NCBI RefSeq assembly: GCF_001552635.1
Contig: NZ_BCRO01000012.1
Location: forward strand, 1-64,000
Reading direction: 5' to 3'
DNA: 64,000 nt
Origin: Actinomadura hibisca NBRC 15177
GTDB lineage: Bacteria > Actinomycetota > Actinomycetes > Streptosporangiales > Streptosporangiaceae
In this document: positions 43,789 through 53,115 of the stretch, in pieces
Position numbering within the stretch: position 1 is the stretch's first letter
Layout of the letters: the number at the start of each line of letters is the position of its first letter
Program-made: the position numbers and the translations under genes
The notes under the pieces: model-generated
Told to the model about the DNA's origin: nothing
The model's input: only the letters and a program-made list of their open reading frames with translations
Databases searched by the model: none

Positions 43789-44124
43789 CGTGGGCCGTCC
43801 CCTCGTTGATCGCGATTACGGTCCGACCTTAGAAGCTCAGGCGTGCTTGAGGTCAAGGCCGGACGTGGCCGTTCCACCGCCCAGCACGGCGGTGTCGGCC
43901 AGCCGGAACGTGGCGGGGGAGAAGGCGGCCGAGAACGCCGGGACGCCGAGGGGTGAAATTCTCCCAAGAGAAGGTTAGCGATCATCTCTCAGGGCAATGA
44001 TTCAGTCGCGGAGAGTAATCATCCGTCCTGAAGATCACCCGCCGCGCCCGGGACCGTCGACCGGAGCCTTCCACCGACCCCCGGGCCAACCGGCCGCCCT
44101 ACCGGGCGCGGCGGGTGCATCACC
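43789..44124. other. 336-base intergenic region
   Basis: No gene, RNA or clear regulatory site recognised. An AT-richer patch at 43960-44030 may hold promoter elements for the N-acetyltransferase side or transcript ends. Confidence 0.5.
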
Positions 44125-44814
44125 TCAGCGCACGTAGACCGGCGTCCCGATCGGCACGATCGAGAACATCAGGTCGGCGGTGTGCGGCATCGGCAGCCGC
44201 GCGCAGCCGTGCGAGGCCGGGTACAGCGGCACGCTGCGCGAGCCGTGCAGCGCGTAGCCGCGGTAGAAGTAGATCGGCTTGTACAGGTCGCCCAGCGGCG
44301 CGTGCCGCCAGCCGTTGATCTTGCGGTAGACCTTGAAGTTCCCCGACGGGGTGGTGGCCACCTCGCACTTGCCCTGGTGGCAGTAGCGCTTGCCGCTGCC
44401 GGTCGAGGTGTGCGTGATGAGCTGGACGCGGCCGCTCTTGTAGACGACCACGAGCTGCCGCTTCTTGGAGATCTCGACCCGGTTCGCGGCCCCGTTGCGC
44501 ACCACCGAGCCGGGCGTCTTCGGCTTGGCGAGCGCCGCCCAGGTGCCCTTGCCGACGTTCCCGCTCGGCTTGAGCCCGTTGACCTTCTGGAAGGCCAGCA
44601 CGGCGTACCGGAGATCGGGCCCGTACCGTCCGTTGACCGCGCCCGGGTCGTACCGCAGCGCCTTGAGGCGGGTCTGGAGGTACTTCACGTGCTTGCCCTT
44701 GGCGCCGTACTGGATGGCGGGCCGCTTGACGGCGGCGGCCTCGGCCGCGGGGGCGACCAGCAGGGGGGCGACGAGGGCGGAGGCGAGGACGGCCATTCTC
44801 ACGCGCATACGCAA
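44125..44814 (-). CDS. secreted L,D-transpeptidase with peptidoglycan-binding domain
   Basis: A 229-residue exported protein. A signal peptide (about 1-27, AEA-AAV) precedes a PG_binding_1 repeat (about 33-95, GKHVKYLQTRLKALRYDPGA, GPDLRYAVLAFQ) and a YkuD catalytic domain (about 110-229). The active site is H190 in ALHGSRSV and SHGCARLP with H202 and Cys204. It would form 3-3 cross-links or attach proteins to peptidoglycan. Confidence 0.95.
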   Translation of the reverse strand: MRMRVRMAVLASALVAPLLVAPAAEAAAVKRPAIQYGAKGKHVKYLQTRLKALRYDPGAVNGRYGPDLRYAVLAFQKVNGLKPSGNVGKGTWAALAKPKTPGSVVRNGAANRVEISKKRQLVVVYKSGRVQLITHTSTGSGKRYCHQGKCEVATTPSGNFKVYRKINGWRHAPLGDLYKPIYFYRGYALHGSRSVPLYPASHGCARLPMPHTADLMFSIVPIGTPVYVR

Positions 44815-44903
44815 ACGACTCTCTGTCCTTGGAGGTGGGGGGAGCCTCCTGGAATCCCAGGGGCATCACCGACATCCTTGCGGAACAGGGGCCTTCCTGA
44901 AAG

Positions 44904-46259
44904 TCAGTCCTCGACATCGACGCCGAAGCGCCGCGCCAGTTCGGCCAGCCCGAAGTCGTAACCCTGCCCCACGGACTGCTGGGCCCAGCAGTCCGAAACG
45001 GTCCAGCGCCCGCCCGCGGGAAGATCCACGACCCCGCTCCGAGGCAGCACGACCGCCGCCCCGTCATCCGGTCCCTCCACGACGGGACCGTCCAGCCACC
45101 CGACCTCGTGCACGGGCACCTCAAGCGAGACGATCCGCGCCATCCGCCGATCCTTCTCCCCGCCCGCCAGAACCACAACGTCGGTGATACTCGCCGAAAG
45201 ATTGACGGCGGCAGCGGCCCCTAACTCCCCAACGCGCGCCTGAGCGGCCGAAGCCTGCGGATGCGTCCCGCCGAGCACCAGAACACGCCGCCCACGAAGC
45301 GGCCCGGACGGTGCCTTCCCCGGCTTCGGAACCACCGTCTGCTGCTCATGCGGAACACCAGGCCGGACATCGTCCAGCAACCGGAGGAAGGCGGCCTCAT
45401 CGACGATCGGCACGCCCTCGGTGATCGCCCGGCGGGCCTTCCCCGTCCCCGAGTTCCGATCGTTGGTGACGAGCACGCTGGTATGCCTGCTGACCGACCC
45501 CATGACGTTCAGCCCGGCGTCCACCGCCCGCCGCGCCAGCTCCCCACGATCCACCGAGGTGTCACCGGTGAAGGCGACCTTCATCCCCTGGACTAGGGGC
45601 TCACCCGCCTCCAACCGTCCAGGACTGCGATAAGCACACCGGACCTTGGGAACCTGAGTCGGGCGCAACGCCCTTTGCCAAGGCTGACAGGCGACCAGCG
45701 GCAACTCCATCCCGTACCGCGAGGCGTCCACCAACGAGGCCCGGAAAATCCCGGCCAGCGCCCGAGCGTCATGCAGGGCGTCATGCGCCTGCAACAGCTC
45801 GACCCCATAGTGCGCGGCGAGCGTCCCGAGTTGCATGTCCGAGACGGGCGGCCCGAGCCGCCGATTGAGCGTCAACGTGCAGAGCCGCCGCTCCACAGGC
45901 GGCTCCAACCCCGCCCGCGCGAACTCGGCCGCCAGAAAGCCGTAGTCGAACTGCGCGTTATGGGCAACGAGCACCCGCCCCCTGAGAAGCTCGGCAACAC
46001 GCCCCGCGACCTGATCAAAGGTGGGCGCCCCCTGCAACCGCTCCCGGGTCAGCCCATGAATCTCGACGGGCCCGGGATCACATCCGGGATCGAGGAGCGT
46101 GGAGAACTCCCCGACCTGCTCCCCACCGGCCGAGAGCAGGACAACGGCGACCGAGAGGACCCGGTCGAACTCGGCGTGCAGCCCGGAGGTCTCCACATCG
46201 ACACAAGCCCACTCGGCCGCACTGACCAGGGAAGACGCCACAGGGCCCAGCGTAACCAC
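44904..46259 (-). CDS. DnaQ-like 3'-5' exonuclease with BRCT domains
   Basis: A protein of about 451 residues. The DEDDh exonuclease domain spans about 15-180: ACVDVETSGL (Asp/Glu), HNAQFDYGFL (Asp) and HDALHDARALAG (His and Asp). A BRCT domain follows at about 225-300 (QGMKVAFTGDTSVDRGELAR, SVLVTNDRNSGTGKARRA), with a second BRCT-like region at about 325-400. The layout resembles actinobacterial polymerase-III-epsilon-like proteins of unknown repair role. The start is uncertain (GTG 46259 given; 46241 possible). It lies 5 bases after an XRE/DUF5753 gene. Confidence 0.88.
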   Translation of the reverse strand: MVTLGPVASSLVSAAEWACVDVETSGLHAEFDRVLSVAVVLLSAGGEQVGEFSTLLDPGCDPGPVEIHGLTRERLQGAPTFDQVAGRVAELLRGRVLVAHNAQFDYGFLAAEFARAGLEPPVERRLCTLTLNRRLGPPVSDMQLGTLAAHYGVELLQAHDALHDARALAGIFRASLVDASRYGMELPLVACQPWQRALRPTQVPKVRCAYRSPGRLEAGEPLVQGMKVAFTGDTSVDRGELARRAVDAGLNVMGSVSRHTSVLVTNDRNSGTGKARRAITEGVPIVDEAAFLRLLDDVRPGVPHEQQTVVPKPGKAPSGPLRGRRVLVLGGTHPQASAAQARVGELGAAAAVNLSASITDVVVLAGGEKDRRMARIVSLEVPVHEVGWLDGPVVEGPDDGAAVVLPRSGVVDLPAGGRWTVSDCWAQQSVGQGYDFGLAELARRFGVDVED

Positions 46260-46264
46260 CCCAT

Positions 46265-47110
46265 CTAGGACTTGGCGGTCAACTCGGCCAGATGTTCGTG
46301 CAGCAGATCGCGGCTGGCGTCGACCGACAACGTGTAGTCGCCTTCGATCAGGTTCCAGATGTCGCTGAGGTCGCCGGCCGCGAGCGCGATGCCGAGAACG
46401 CTGTAGGAGAGGCTGATCCGGTCGGCGACGCGCGGGAACTCCAGCACGTCGAAGTTGTAGAGCCGGTCCTCGAAGATCGGCGCGGCGGCGGGGACCAGCC
46501 GCACCTTGGCGTCCGGCCGGTCGGCGAGCTCCAGCAGGTGCCGGACCTGGGCGGCCATGATCTGCGGCTCGGGCACCCGGGTCAGGGCCTCCACGCTGAT
46601 GATCAGATCGAGGAACCGGGTCCGGCCACCGGCGCGGAACCGCTGCCGGTGCCGGATGTTCTCCAGGTCGTCCTCGGGGTTGTGGGGCGGTAGCCGGTGG
46701 GCGTTCAGCAGCCGGGTGTAGGGCTCGGCCTGGGCGAGGGGCGGGATGGCCTGGAACCCGTGGGACCGGACGACGCTGGCCTCGGCCTCGGAGATGAGCG
46801 CGTCCCGCTTGAGGGCCTTCATGTCGGACAGCAGCGGCGCCATCCACTCCGGCCCGTTCGGCCGGGTCGCGAGATCGATCATGAGATCGGCAACCTTGGC
46901 GTCCCGCACCCGATAGCGCACGAGCAGGCGCTCGACCTCGTCCGGCGACGGCTGCCCGAACCCGGTCTCGACGCGCGCGAGCCAGTCGACGTCGAACCCG
47001 GTGGCGGCGGCGGCCTCGTCGTAGGACAGCTCGACGAGTTCACGAGTGCGCCGCAGATACAACCCGAGCCGCCGGGCGTTGATGTTCGGAACACGCTCTA
47101 GCTCACCCAT
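46265..47110 (-). CDS. XRE/DUF5753 helix-turn-helix regulator
   Basis: A 281-residue regulator with a helix-turn-helix at about 14-66 (LYLRRTRELVELSYDEAAAA, WLARVETGFGQPS) and a DUF5753-like C-terminal domain (RLVPAAAPIFEDRLYNFDVL). ATG 47110 has GGAGG five bases upstream. Unlike the regulator at 37351, no DUF397 gene accompanies it; the exonuclease gene follows directly, suggesting co-transcription. Confidence 0.88.
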   Translation of the reverse strand: MGELERVPNINARRLGLYLRRTRELVELSYDEAAAATGFDVDWLARVETGFGQPSPDEVERLLVRYRVRDAKVADLMIDLATRPNGPEWMAPLLSDMKALKRDALISEAEASVVRSHGFQAIPPLAQAEPYTRLLNAHRLPPHNPEDDLENIRHRQRFRAGGRTRFLDLIISVEALTRVPEPQIMAAQVRHLLELADRPDAKVRLVPAAAPIFEDRLYNFDVLEFPRVADRISLSYSVLGIALAAGDLSDIWNLIEGDYTLSVDASRDLLHEHLAELTAKS

Positions 47111-47313
47111 CCGCACCTCCGAACCCCAGCGTGCCCCACCAAAGCACACCCCGCCCAGCCAATCGCCATTAGCGTCCAGTACGCCCCGATTAGTGCAGAT
47201 GAGGCAATCGGCACGCGCAGCGCGAAGTTGTCCTGGGTGATCATTCTGCGATCCAGGAGAGTCTGGTGGGTGGGGTGCGTGCATACGACGTTGCCAGCCA
47301 TAGGCTTCTATGG

Positions 47314-47334
47314 ACGCACACTGCTCATGTGCGT
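47314..47334. promoter_or_regulatory. small dyad upstream of the XRE gene
   Basis: ACGCACA (47314-47320) and TGTGCGT (47328-47334) form a perfect inverted repeat with a seven-base spacer, about 200 bases before the XRE start. It may be an autoregulatory operator or part of the HNH transcript end. Confidence 0.35.
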
Positions 47335-47361
47335 ATCAGGGCCACTGCGTGGCTGAACATT

Positions 47362-48312
47362 TCATTCAACCTGGCCAAGCTGCGAAGTCATGAAACGCGC
47401 GTAGCGTTTGGCAATAGCCTCGGGGTTGGGGCGGTCGACTTTTCGACGGGGCACACTTAGGTGCGCATCATGCATCTCCTGCAACCCGTGCTTGAGCATG
47501 GGGCCATCAACTACAAGCAAGATATCGCTACGGATGTGGACGGTTAGGTTGGGGCGTATGCCGAGGAGGTTATGGTCGTAGGCGGCATGGTGGATTTTGC
47601 AGAGCGTGAGTCCGTTGGATACCGCGGGAATTCCCTGCTCTTCGTGGTCCGGGATGATGTGCGCTGCGTCCAGGAGTGAACTATGCCGGAGGTGGCATAT
47701 GGCGCAACTGTTTCCGTACGCCTGGAGTACGCGTTCCCGAAAAACAGGTTGATGCAGCCGCCGCTTGCTGGTTTGCGTGGCGTACCGGCGTTCGATGGGG
47801 GTACTTACCGAGGTGGAGGTCTTCCGCTGGTCGGCAGAGAGTGCCACTGCAACCTGCAACTTTTCAGGCTCATCTGCGACGATCCATACCGGGTAGATCG
47901 GCAAATAGCGACTCTGGCCAACGCCGAAGAACCAGATCAACGGCACACCACGGTGGAATGCCTCCCGCAACCCCACATTGGTGTAGAGCTGCGGATCGTG
48001 GCCTTGGTACTTGTAGCGCAGGAGGCCATCGGAGCCGATGGCATCTTCGTAGGGCGGGCGCTCGTTGTCTGAGGTGTAGGTCGTCAAGATAGACAGCGCT
48101 GCTGGTAGACGGCCAGGCTTACGGATGCCAAGTTGGCGGTCGACAAGCGGGAACGGCTCGCCTTCAAAGACGAAGTTGCGCAGTTCTTCGCGGTGTACTA
48201 CCTGCTTTTCGTCGGTGACGACCTTGTCCAGCCACTCCATGGCGGCGCGGCGGATACGGCCGTCCAGGTCAGTGTCATGCGGTGCGGTGATCACTCCATG
48301 GTTGTACCGCAC
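47362..48312 (-). CDS. HNH endonuclease
   Basis: A 316-residue nuclease. The C-terminal HNH domain (about 205-255) has a zinc-type CAICHLRHSS, the catalytic LLDAAHIIPDHEEQG, and NGLTLCKIHHAAYDHNLLGI. The N-terminal 190 residues resemble the DNA-recognition part of restriction-like HNH proteins (LREAFHRGVPLIWFFGVGQS). It follows the PLD-helicase gene by 64 bases in the same direction. The start is GTG 48312, without a good ribosome site. Base composition here is less GC-rich than in neighbours, consistent with transfer. Confidence 0.9.
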   Translation of the reverse strand: MRYNHGVITAPHDTDLDGRIRRAAMEWLDKVVTDEKQVVHREELRNFVFEGEPFPLVDRQLGIRKPGRLPAALSILTTYTSDNERPPYEDAIGSDGLLRYKYQGHDPQLYTNVGLREAFHRGVPLIWFFGVGQSRYLPIYPVWIVADEPEKLQVAVALSADQRKTSTSVSTPIERRYATQTSKRRLHQPVFRERVLQAYGNSCAICHLRHSSLLDAAHIIPDHEEQGIPAVSNGLTLCKIHHAAYDHNLLGIRPNLTVHIRSDILLVVDGPMLKHGLQEMHDAHLSVPRRKVDRPNPEAIAKRYARFMTSQLGQVE

Positions 48313-48376
48313 CTATCGGACATATCAGGCATGTCGCGTTGGCTGCTCTCTGCTCCTCTCGTGCCGTCGGTGGCAA

Positions 48377-51300
48377 TCAGCCAGTGGTGGTCTTGGCGTA
48401 GTGGAAGACGTCGCCGGGCAGAGGGTGGGCCAGATCCCACAGGATGCGCATCGGGCGTTCGCCCTTGTGGCTGAGGTAAGTAATCGGGCCGGCGTACAGG
48501 TAGGGCGGGGTTCCTACCTTCGTCTCGCGGATGAACAGGTGCACCGAAGAACCGCGCTCAACGTGGTGGATGTAGCGCTGGCCGTCTCGGGAGTCCTCAG
48601 TGGTGCTGCTCTGTGACTCCCACTGGAACAGCGTGGGGGAGATGGCGCAGTCGTTGTACATGGTGGTGGGCTTGAAGCCCTGCTCGGTCTTGTTGATGGT
48701 CACCATGAACACGTCGGCTTGCTCCTGCTCCACCCAGCGCACGCCCTGTACCCACGAGCGGGGCTTGTCGATGCCGAAGGCGGAAAGCAGTTCGTCCTTG
48801 CTGTAACGAGCGTGCAGGTGAAGTGGAAGGTGCTGGATCTCAGGGACGGGACGTGTCACTCGGTGGATGCGCTCGAACAGCACATCGGTGATGGCCAGGA
48901 TCTCCTCGCGACGGGCGTGGTTGGCCCACAGGCGGGCGAGATTGGCTTCCACGGCGCTGAGTGGGCGGCTGCTGTCGAGCGAGGCGTGCAACATGGCGAT
49001 CAGGCGCTGGCGACGCGGGTCCGCGGAGGCCAGATCCGGCGGGTGGGGTGCGGCGAGGACCTCGCGAAGGAAGTCGAGGCGTTCGAGGTCGTCGATGTGC
49101 AGGATGCGGCCGATCGCGCGGCCGACATCCTGATCGTCTTTCTCGTTGGGGATCGGGCGCTGGTCGTAGCCTGCTTCGCGGCGCAGCCGGGTCCAGCCGC
49201 CTCGGGTGTTCCCGTAGAGGTCTTCGAGCTCTCGGCCCGTCTCGGCGAGGAAGGTGGGCAGCTCGACATCGCCCAATTCACGCAGTTCGGTTACCGCCTC
49301 CCTGAGGCGGAAACCGAGTGACTGCTTGATGTTGTCGAGCACGATCTGGCTGACTTCACGGTCCAGGTCGATGGAGCAGCCGGCCGGAAGGGTGGGGAAA
49401 CCTGCTTCCACCTCGTCGCTGAGTCGGCCTCGCGGGATGCCGGTGAGGGCGGTGAAGCGCCGGTCGAAGCGGAAGTCCTTGTTCTGGTGGCCGACGAAGT
49501 CGAGCACCGTGAGGACCGGCTTGTCCTCGGTGAGCCGCAGGCCCCGGCCGAGTTGCTGGAGGAAGACCGTCGCGCTCTCGGTGGGACGCAGGAACAGGAC
49601 GGTGTTGATGTCAGGGACGTCTACGCCCTCGTTGAACAGGTCAACGGTGAAGACCACATTGAGCGTGCCGTTCCGCAACTCTTGCAAGGCGGTCTCGCGG
49701 TCGGCGGTGCTCATCGTTGATGTCACGGCGCGCGCCGGAATGCCGCGGTAGTTGAACTGGTCAGCCATGAAGTGGGCGTGCTGGATGCTGACGCAGAACC
49801 CCACGGCCTTCATCGTTGACACGTTGCCGAGCTTGTCGAGGAGCGCTTGAACGATCATGTTCACGCGAGTGTGCAGCCCGGTGTAGAGCTCGGTCAGCTC
49901 GGTGGAGTCGTAGCCCTTGCGGCTCCAGGTGATCCCGGTCAGGTCGCTGTCGTCGTGGATGCCGAAGTAGTGGAACGGCACCAGTAGGCCGCGTTCGAGC
50001 GCTTCCCACAGCCGGAGTTCGACATCGGGCCGTCCATCGAACCAGTGCAGGATGTCGTCGCCGTCCGAGCGTTCGGGAGTGGCCGTGAGGCCGAGGAGCA
50101 CGGTCGGCTTGAGGCGGTCCAGCAGCCGGGCATAGGACGCAGCGGCCGCGTGGTGGAACTCGTCCACGATGACCATGCTGAAGGCGTCGGGCGCCAGATC
50201 GGACAGGGAGTTCAGCGACTGGATGGAGGCGAAGACGTGCTGCCACTGCTGGGGCTTGTTGCCGTCTACCAGGAGTTCGCCGAACGAGCCGTCCTTGAGC
50301 ACCGTGCGGAACGTGCTCAGGCTCTGCTCCAGGATCTCCTTGCGGTGTGCCACGAACAGCAGTGAATCGACTTTGCCCCGCTGCCGTAGTCGCTGGTAGT
50401 CCAGGGCCGCCACCACGGTCTTGCCGGTACCGGTGGCCATCACGACCAGGTTGCGCCAGCGCTGGTGCACCTCGCGTGCGGCGTCGAGTTCGTCGAGGAT
50501 CTTTTGTTGGTACGGGTAGGGCCACACATCGATGTTGGCGATTTTCAGCGGGAGGGGAACGGGGCCGCTCTGCTCGGCGGTGAGCGCGGTGTCGAGCCTC
50601 TCCCGGTCTCGTGCGGGGTCGTAGTGCTCGAACCCTGGGTCATTCCAGTACTCGTCGAAGGTCGTGCGGAAGGTGTCGATGAGGTGGGGCTGCTCGGCTC
50701 CGGCCAGCCGCACGTTCCACTCCAACCCGTCCAGCATCGCGGCACGCGACAGGTTGGACGAGCCGACGTAGGCGGTGTCCAGTCCGGAGTCGCGGTAGAA
50801 GAGCCACGCCTTCGCGTGCAACCGGGTACGGCGGGTGTCGTAGGAGATGGCGACCTCGGCGCCCATCTCTACGAGACGTTCGATGGCGCGCAGCTCCGTC
50901 GCGCCCATGTAGGTGGTTGTGATCACCCGCAGCTTGCCGCCGCGCGCAAGGAACTCGCGGAGCGGTTCCTCGATGAGCCGCAGGCCGTACCACTTGATGA
51001 AGGCGCACAGCAGGTCCACCCGATCAGCGGAGGCCAGTTCCTTGGCAACCTCGTGACCGATCTGTGGCTGGTCACGTCCGTTGACCAGCAGCGCGCTGGA
51101 AGAGAGGGGGACCGCTGGGCGTTCCGGAAAACGCACCTTGCCGTTGGGTAGCTTGCTGGCGGCAATGGCGAGCAGCGCGTCGTGGGTGTCGGCCAGGAGG
51201 TCGTCTGGACCCGCAGAACCAGCGACGATCGTGGAGATCGCCTCGCTGATGTTGTTGGCGGCCTGCACCTGGAGGATGAGGGGATCGTGATCGGCGTCCG

Positions 51301-51484
51301 AAGTTTCCGCGGCGATCCGCAAGGCACGCCGGACGGTTTGAGTCAGATGCCGGACCAACAACTCTTCGGTGTCGAGGCGGTCGAGCGTCTCGCGATGCAC
51401 AAGATCGCCGTTCACTTGCGTCAACTTCCGCTGCAACTCAGCGGTCACGACAGTCTCAAAGACCCCAGGGGCAAGCTCCGCCAT
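48377..51484 (-). CDS. PLD-nuclease / SF2 helicase / DUF3427 fusion protein
   Basis: A 1035-residue protein. A phospholipase-D-type domain lies at about 140-280 (TRLHAKAWLFYRDSG, AYVGSSNLSRAAM). An SF2 helicase follows at about 330-680: Walker A MATGTGKTVVA, DEFHH, LTATPERSDG, and motif VI QQLGRGLRL. The rest is DUF3427-like. Such fusions occur among restriction or phage-defence genes. The next gene on the same transcript encodes an HNH nuclease. No methyltransferase is next to them, so it is not an ordinary restriction system. Confidence 0.92.
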   Translation of the reverse strand: MAELAPGVFETVVTAELQRKLTQVNGDLVHRETLDRLDTEELLVRHLTQTVRRALRIAAETSDADHDPLILQVQAANNISEAISTIVAGSAGPDDLLADTHDALLAIAASKLPNGKVRFPERPAVPLSSSALLVNGRDQPQIGHEVAKELASADRVDLLCAFIKWYGLRLIEEPLREFLARGGKLRVITTTYMGATELRAIERLVEMGAEVAISYDTRRTRLHAKAWLFYRDSGLDTAYVGSSNLSRAAMLDGLEWNVRLAGAEQPHLIDTFRTTFDEYWNDPGFEHYDPARDRERLDTALTAEQSGPVPLPLKIANIDVWPYPYQQKILDELDAAREVHQRWRNLVVMATGTGKTVVAALDYQRLRQRGKVDSLLFVAHRKEILEQSLSTFRTVLKDGSFGELLVDGNKPQQWQHVFASIQSLNSLSDLAPDAFSMVIVDEFHHAAAASYARLLDRLKPTVLLGLTATPERSDGDDILHWFDGRPDVELRLWEALERGLLVPFHYFGIHDDSDLTGITWSRKGYDSTELTELYTGLHTRVNMIVQALLDKLGNVSTMKAVGFCVSIQHAHFMADQFNYRGIPARAVTSTMSTADRETALQELRNGTLNVVFTVDLFNEGVDVPDINTVLFLRPTESATVFLQQLGRGLRLTEDKPVLTVLDFVGHQNKDFRFDRRFTALTGIPRGRLSDEVEAGFPTLPAGCSIDLDREVSQIVLDNIKQSLGFRLREAVTELRELGDVELPTFLAETGRELEDLYGNTRGGWTRLRREAGYDQRPIPNEKDDQDVGRAIGRILHIDDLERLDFLREVLAAPHPPDLASADPRRQRLIAMLHASLDSSRPLSAVEANLARLWANHARREEILAITDVLFERIHRVTRPVPEIQHLPLHLHARYSKDELLSAFGIDKPRSWVQGVRWVEQEQADVFMVTINKTEQGFKPTTMYNDCAISPTLFQWESQSSTTEDSRDGQRYIHHVERGSSVHLFIRETKVGTPPYLYAGPITYLSHKGERPMRILWDLAHPLPGDVFHYAKTTTG

Positions 51485-51528
51485 AAGAGCACCCTATGAG
51501 GTGACTCTGACAGACCAAGCGCTACTGC

Positions 51529-51918
51529 CTAGCCCAGTTGGACGCCGAAGAAGAGGGCCGTCAGGGCGCCTAGTAGGCCCAGGGCGCCCCAGATCGCCAG
51601 GGCCCGCTTCGTTGTCGCGCGCATGTGCAGGAACGCGGCCACTCCCGAGAGCAGGACGAACGCCATCTTCACGTTCAGGGTCATCTGCGCCTGGTCGCTC
51701 ATCTCGGTCGCGGTCATGTTCCAGATGCCCGTCAGCACCAGAATCGCGAACGCCGGCCACGCCACCGTGTTGAAGCGGCGGGCCGCCACCTTCGTCACGC
51801 CCTCGTAGCCGCGCAGTGCCGGTACCAGCGCTCCCAGCGTCAGCTGGCCGCCCACCCACACGGTGGCCGCCAGCACGTGCAGGAAGACACGCACGGTGTC
51901 CAGGGAGACGGGGAGCAT
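51529..51918 (-). CDS. CopD-like four-helix membrane protein
   Basis: A 129-residue membrane protein with four hydrophobic helices. FLHVLAATVWVGGQLTLGAL near the start, with its His and Trp, is typical of CopD/DUF2269-like small membrane proteins, and a further His lies in FLHMRATTK. Copper or heme binding is possible but unproven. It is transcribed alone. Confidence 0.78.
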   Translation of the reverse strand: MLPVSLDTVRVFLHVLAATVWVGGQLTLGALVPALRGYEGVTKVAARRFNTVAWPAFAILVLTGIWNMTATEMSDQAQMTLNVKMAFVLLSGVAAFLHMRATTKRALAIWGALGLLGALTALFFGVQLG

Positions 51919-52051
51919 GGGGCCTCCGGTCGGGGCGCGGGGTGGGTGCCGGATCAGGGTAACGGGGTGGGTGCGGTGACCAGGGGTGGCGTTTTAGGGG
52001 AGGACTGCAATTGTGCGGTGTTTTCGGTTTTAGACTGGAAATGGCATGACA

Positions 52052-52085
52052 GCGCCCCGCCTTCGGTGTGGGGAAGGCGGGGCGC
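52052..52085. terminator. strong GC hairpin
   Basis: GCGCCCCGCCTTC (52052-52064) and its complement (52073-52085) form a perfect 13-pair stem with an eight-base loop, 17 bases beyond the stop of the small hydrophobic protein gene. Probably its terminator; no long U-run. Confidence 0.75.
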
Positions 52086-52101
52086 GTTTATCGAGAAAGT
52101 T

Positions 52102-52275
52102 CTACCAGCGGTACCAGCGACCGCGCTTGCCGGACGGGCCGGTGCCGCGCGCCACGAAACCCAGCAGCCAGAGCACCAGGACGACCGCCGCAATGATCCA
52201 CAGGACCTTCAGCGCGAAGCCGGCGCCGAGCAGGACCAGGGCGAGCAGCAGAACCAGGATCATCAACCAAGGCAT
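52102..52275 (-). CDS. small hydrophobic membrane protein
   Basis: A 57-residue protein of two membrane helices (MPWLMILVLLLALVLLGAG, VLWIIAAVVLVLWLLGFVA) and a basic tail GKRGRWYRW. It resembles the very short hydrophobic proteins widespread in actinomycetes. ATG 52275 is chosen over ATG 52281 because GGAGG is eight bases from the former and only two from the latter. Confidence 0.75.
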   Translation of the reverse strand: MPWLMILVLLLALVLLGAGFALKVLWIIAAVVLVLWLLGFVARGTGPSGKRGRWYRW

Positions 52276-52524
52276 TGTCATTTCCTCCTTGGCGCCATGT
52301 CTGCCCGAGGAGGAAGGGCCCATGCCGGAATAAGATCACAATTCGGAATCGTTGCCGATCATCGGACCGCGAGCCCGCGACCCCGGTCCTGATCCGCCGG
52401 CCGTCCCGACTACTGGCAGACTCAGCGGGGAACGCCCTGCCGACCATCGGCGTCGTACAGGGCACGGTGCGGCCGCCGGACGGCCGCGCCGGTGAACGAT
52501 CGCCCTGGCACAGGAGGACACGCG

Positions 52525-52884
52525 GTGAGCACCGAGCTGGACATCACCGTCGCCGAACGCCGGCCCCTGCTGGTGGTCCTCGCCTACTCCGGCGAGCTCA
52601 ACCTGCGCACCAGCGGCGAGATGCCCGCCACCGCCCTGGCCCTGGCGGGCGACGACCACCCGCACGTGGTCCTGGACCTGTCAGGGGTGCCGTTCTGCGA
52701 CTCCAGCGGCCTGAACGCGCTGATCGTGCTCTACCGGCGGCTGCACACCAACGGCGGCACCATGACGCTGGCCGCCGTCCCCGACCGCCTGGGCCGCCTG
52801 CTCACCATGACGGGCATCGACCGCCTGATCCCCACGCACCCGACGGTCGAGGCGGCCCTGGCCGCTCACCCGACGCCCTCGTGA
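52525..52884 (+). CDS. STAS-domain anti-sigma factor antagonist
   Basis: A 119-residue single-domain STAS protein with the phosphorylation motif FCDSSGLNAL (about residue 55) and VVLDLSGVPF before it. Unphosphorylated, such proteins free a sigma factor from its anti-sigma kinase. GTG 52525 follows AGGAGG by seven bases. No partner kinase or sigma gene lies nearby. Confidence 0.92.
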   Translation: MSTELDITVAERRPLLVVLAYSGELNLRTSGEMPATALALAGDDHPHVVLDLSGVPFCDSSGLNALIVLYRRLHTNGGTMTLAAVPDRLGRLLTMTGIDRLIPTHPTVEAALAAHPTPS

Positions 52885-52909
52885 GAGCAGGGGCGTCTGT
52901 AACGCGAAA

Positions 52910-52939
52910 CCCCGGCTGATCACTGGTGATCAGCCGGGG
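52910..52939. terminator. near-perfect palindromic hairpin, likely bidirectional terminator
   Basis: CCCCGGCTGATCAC and its exact complement abut with only two bases between (52910-52939). It separates the STAS gene from the convergent tRNA-Glu. Confidence 0.8.
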
Positions 52940-52970
52940 TGGTGATGGGTGGGTGCACCCATGCTTGCCG

Positions 52971-53043
52971 TACCCCCTACCGGATTCGAACCGGCGCTAC
53001 CGCCTTGAAAGGGCGGCGTCCTAGGCCGCTAGACGAAGGGGGC
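52971..53043 (-). tRNA. tRNA-Glu (TTC)
   Basis: A 73-base cloverleaf. The acceptor GCCCCCT pairs with AGGGGGT, the anticodon loop CTTTCAA on CCGCC/GGCGG gives TTC, and the T arm contains GGTTCGAATCC. The discriminator is A; CCA is not encoded. Confidence 0.96.
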
Positions 53044-53115
53044 CCCAGGGTGGCGGCTGGCCGCCACTCTTGACCAGACCAGCATAGGGGACAACCAGGC
53101 GGGACATGCAAATGG

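Noticed and set aside
43960..43985. Third iron box (AGAAGGTTAGCGATCATC region)
   Set aside because: Only the GGTTAG part matches; the palindromic half is missing, and no iron gene is near.
47098..47301. 67-codon frame overlapping the XRE gene start
   Set aside because: It has one hydrophobic stretch but overlaps the well-supported XRE ribosome site and start in another frame; no family match.
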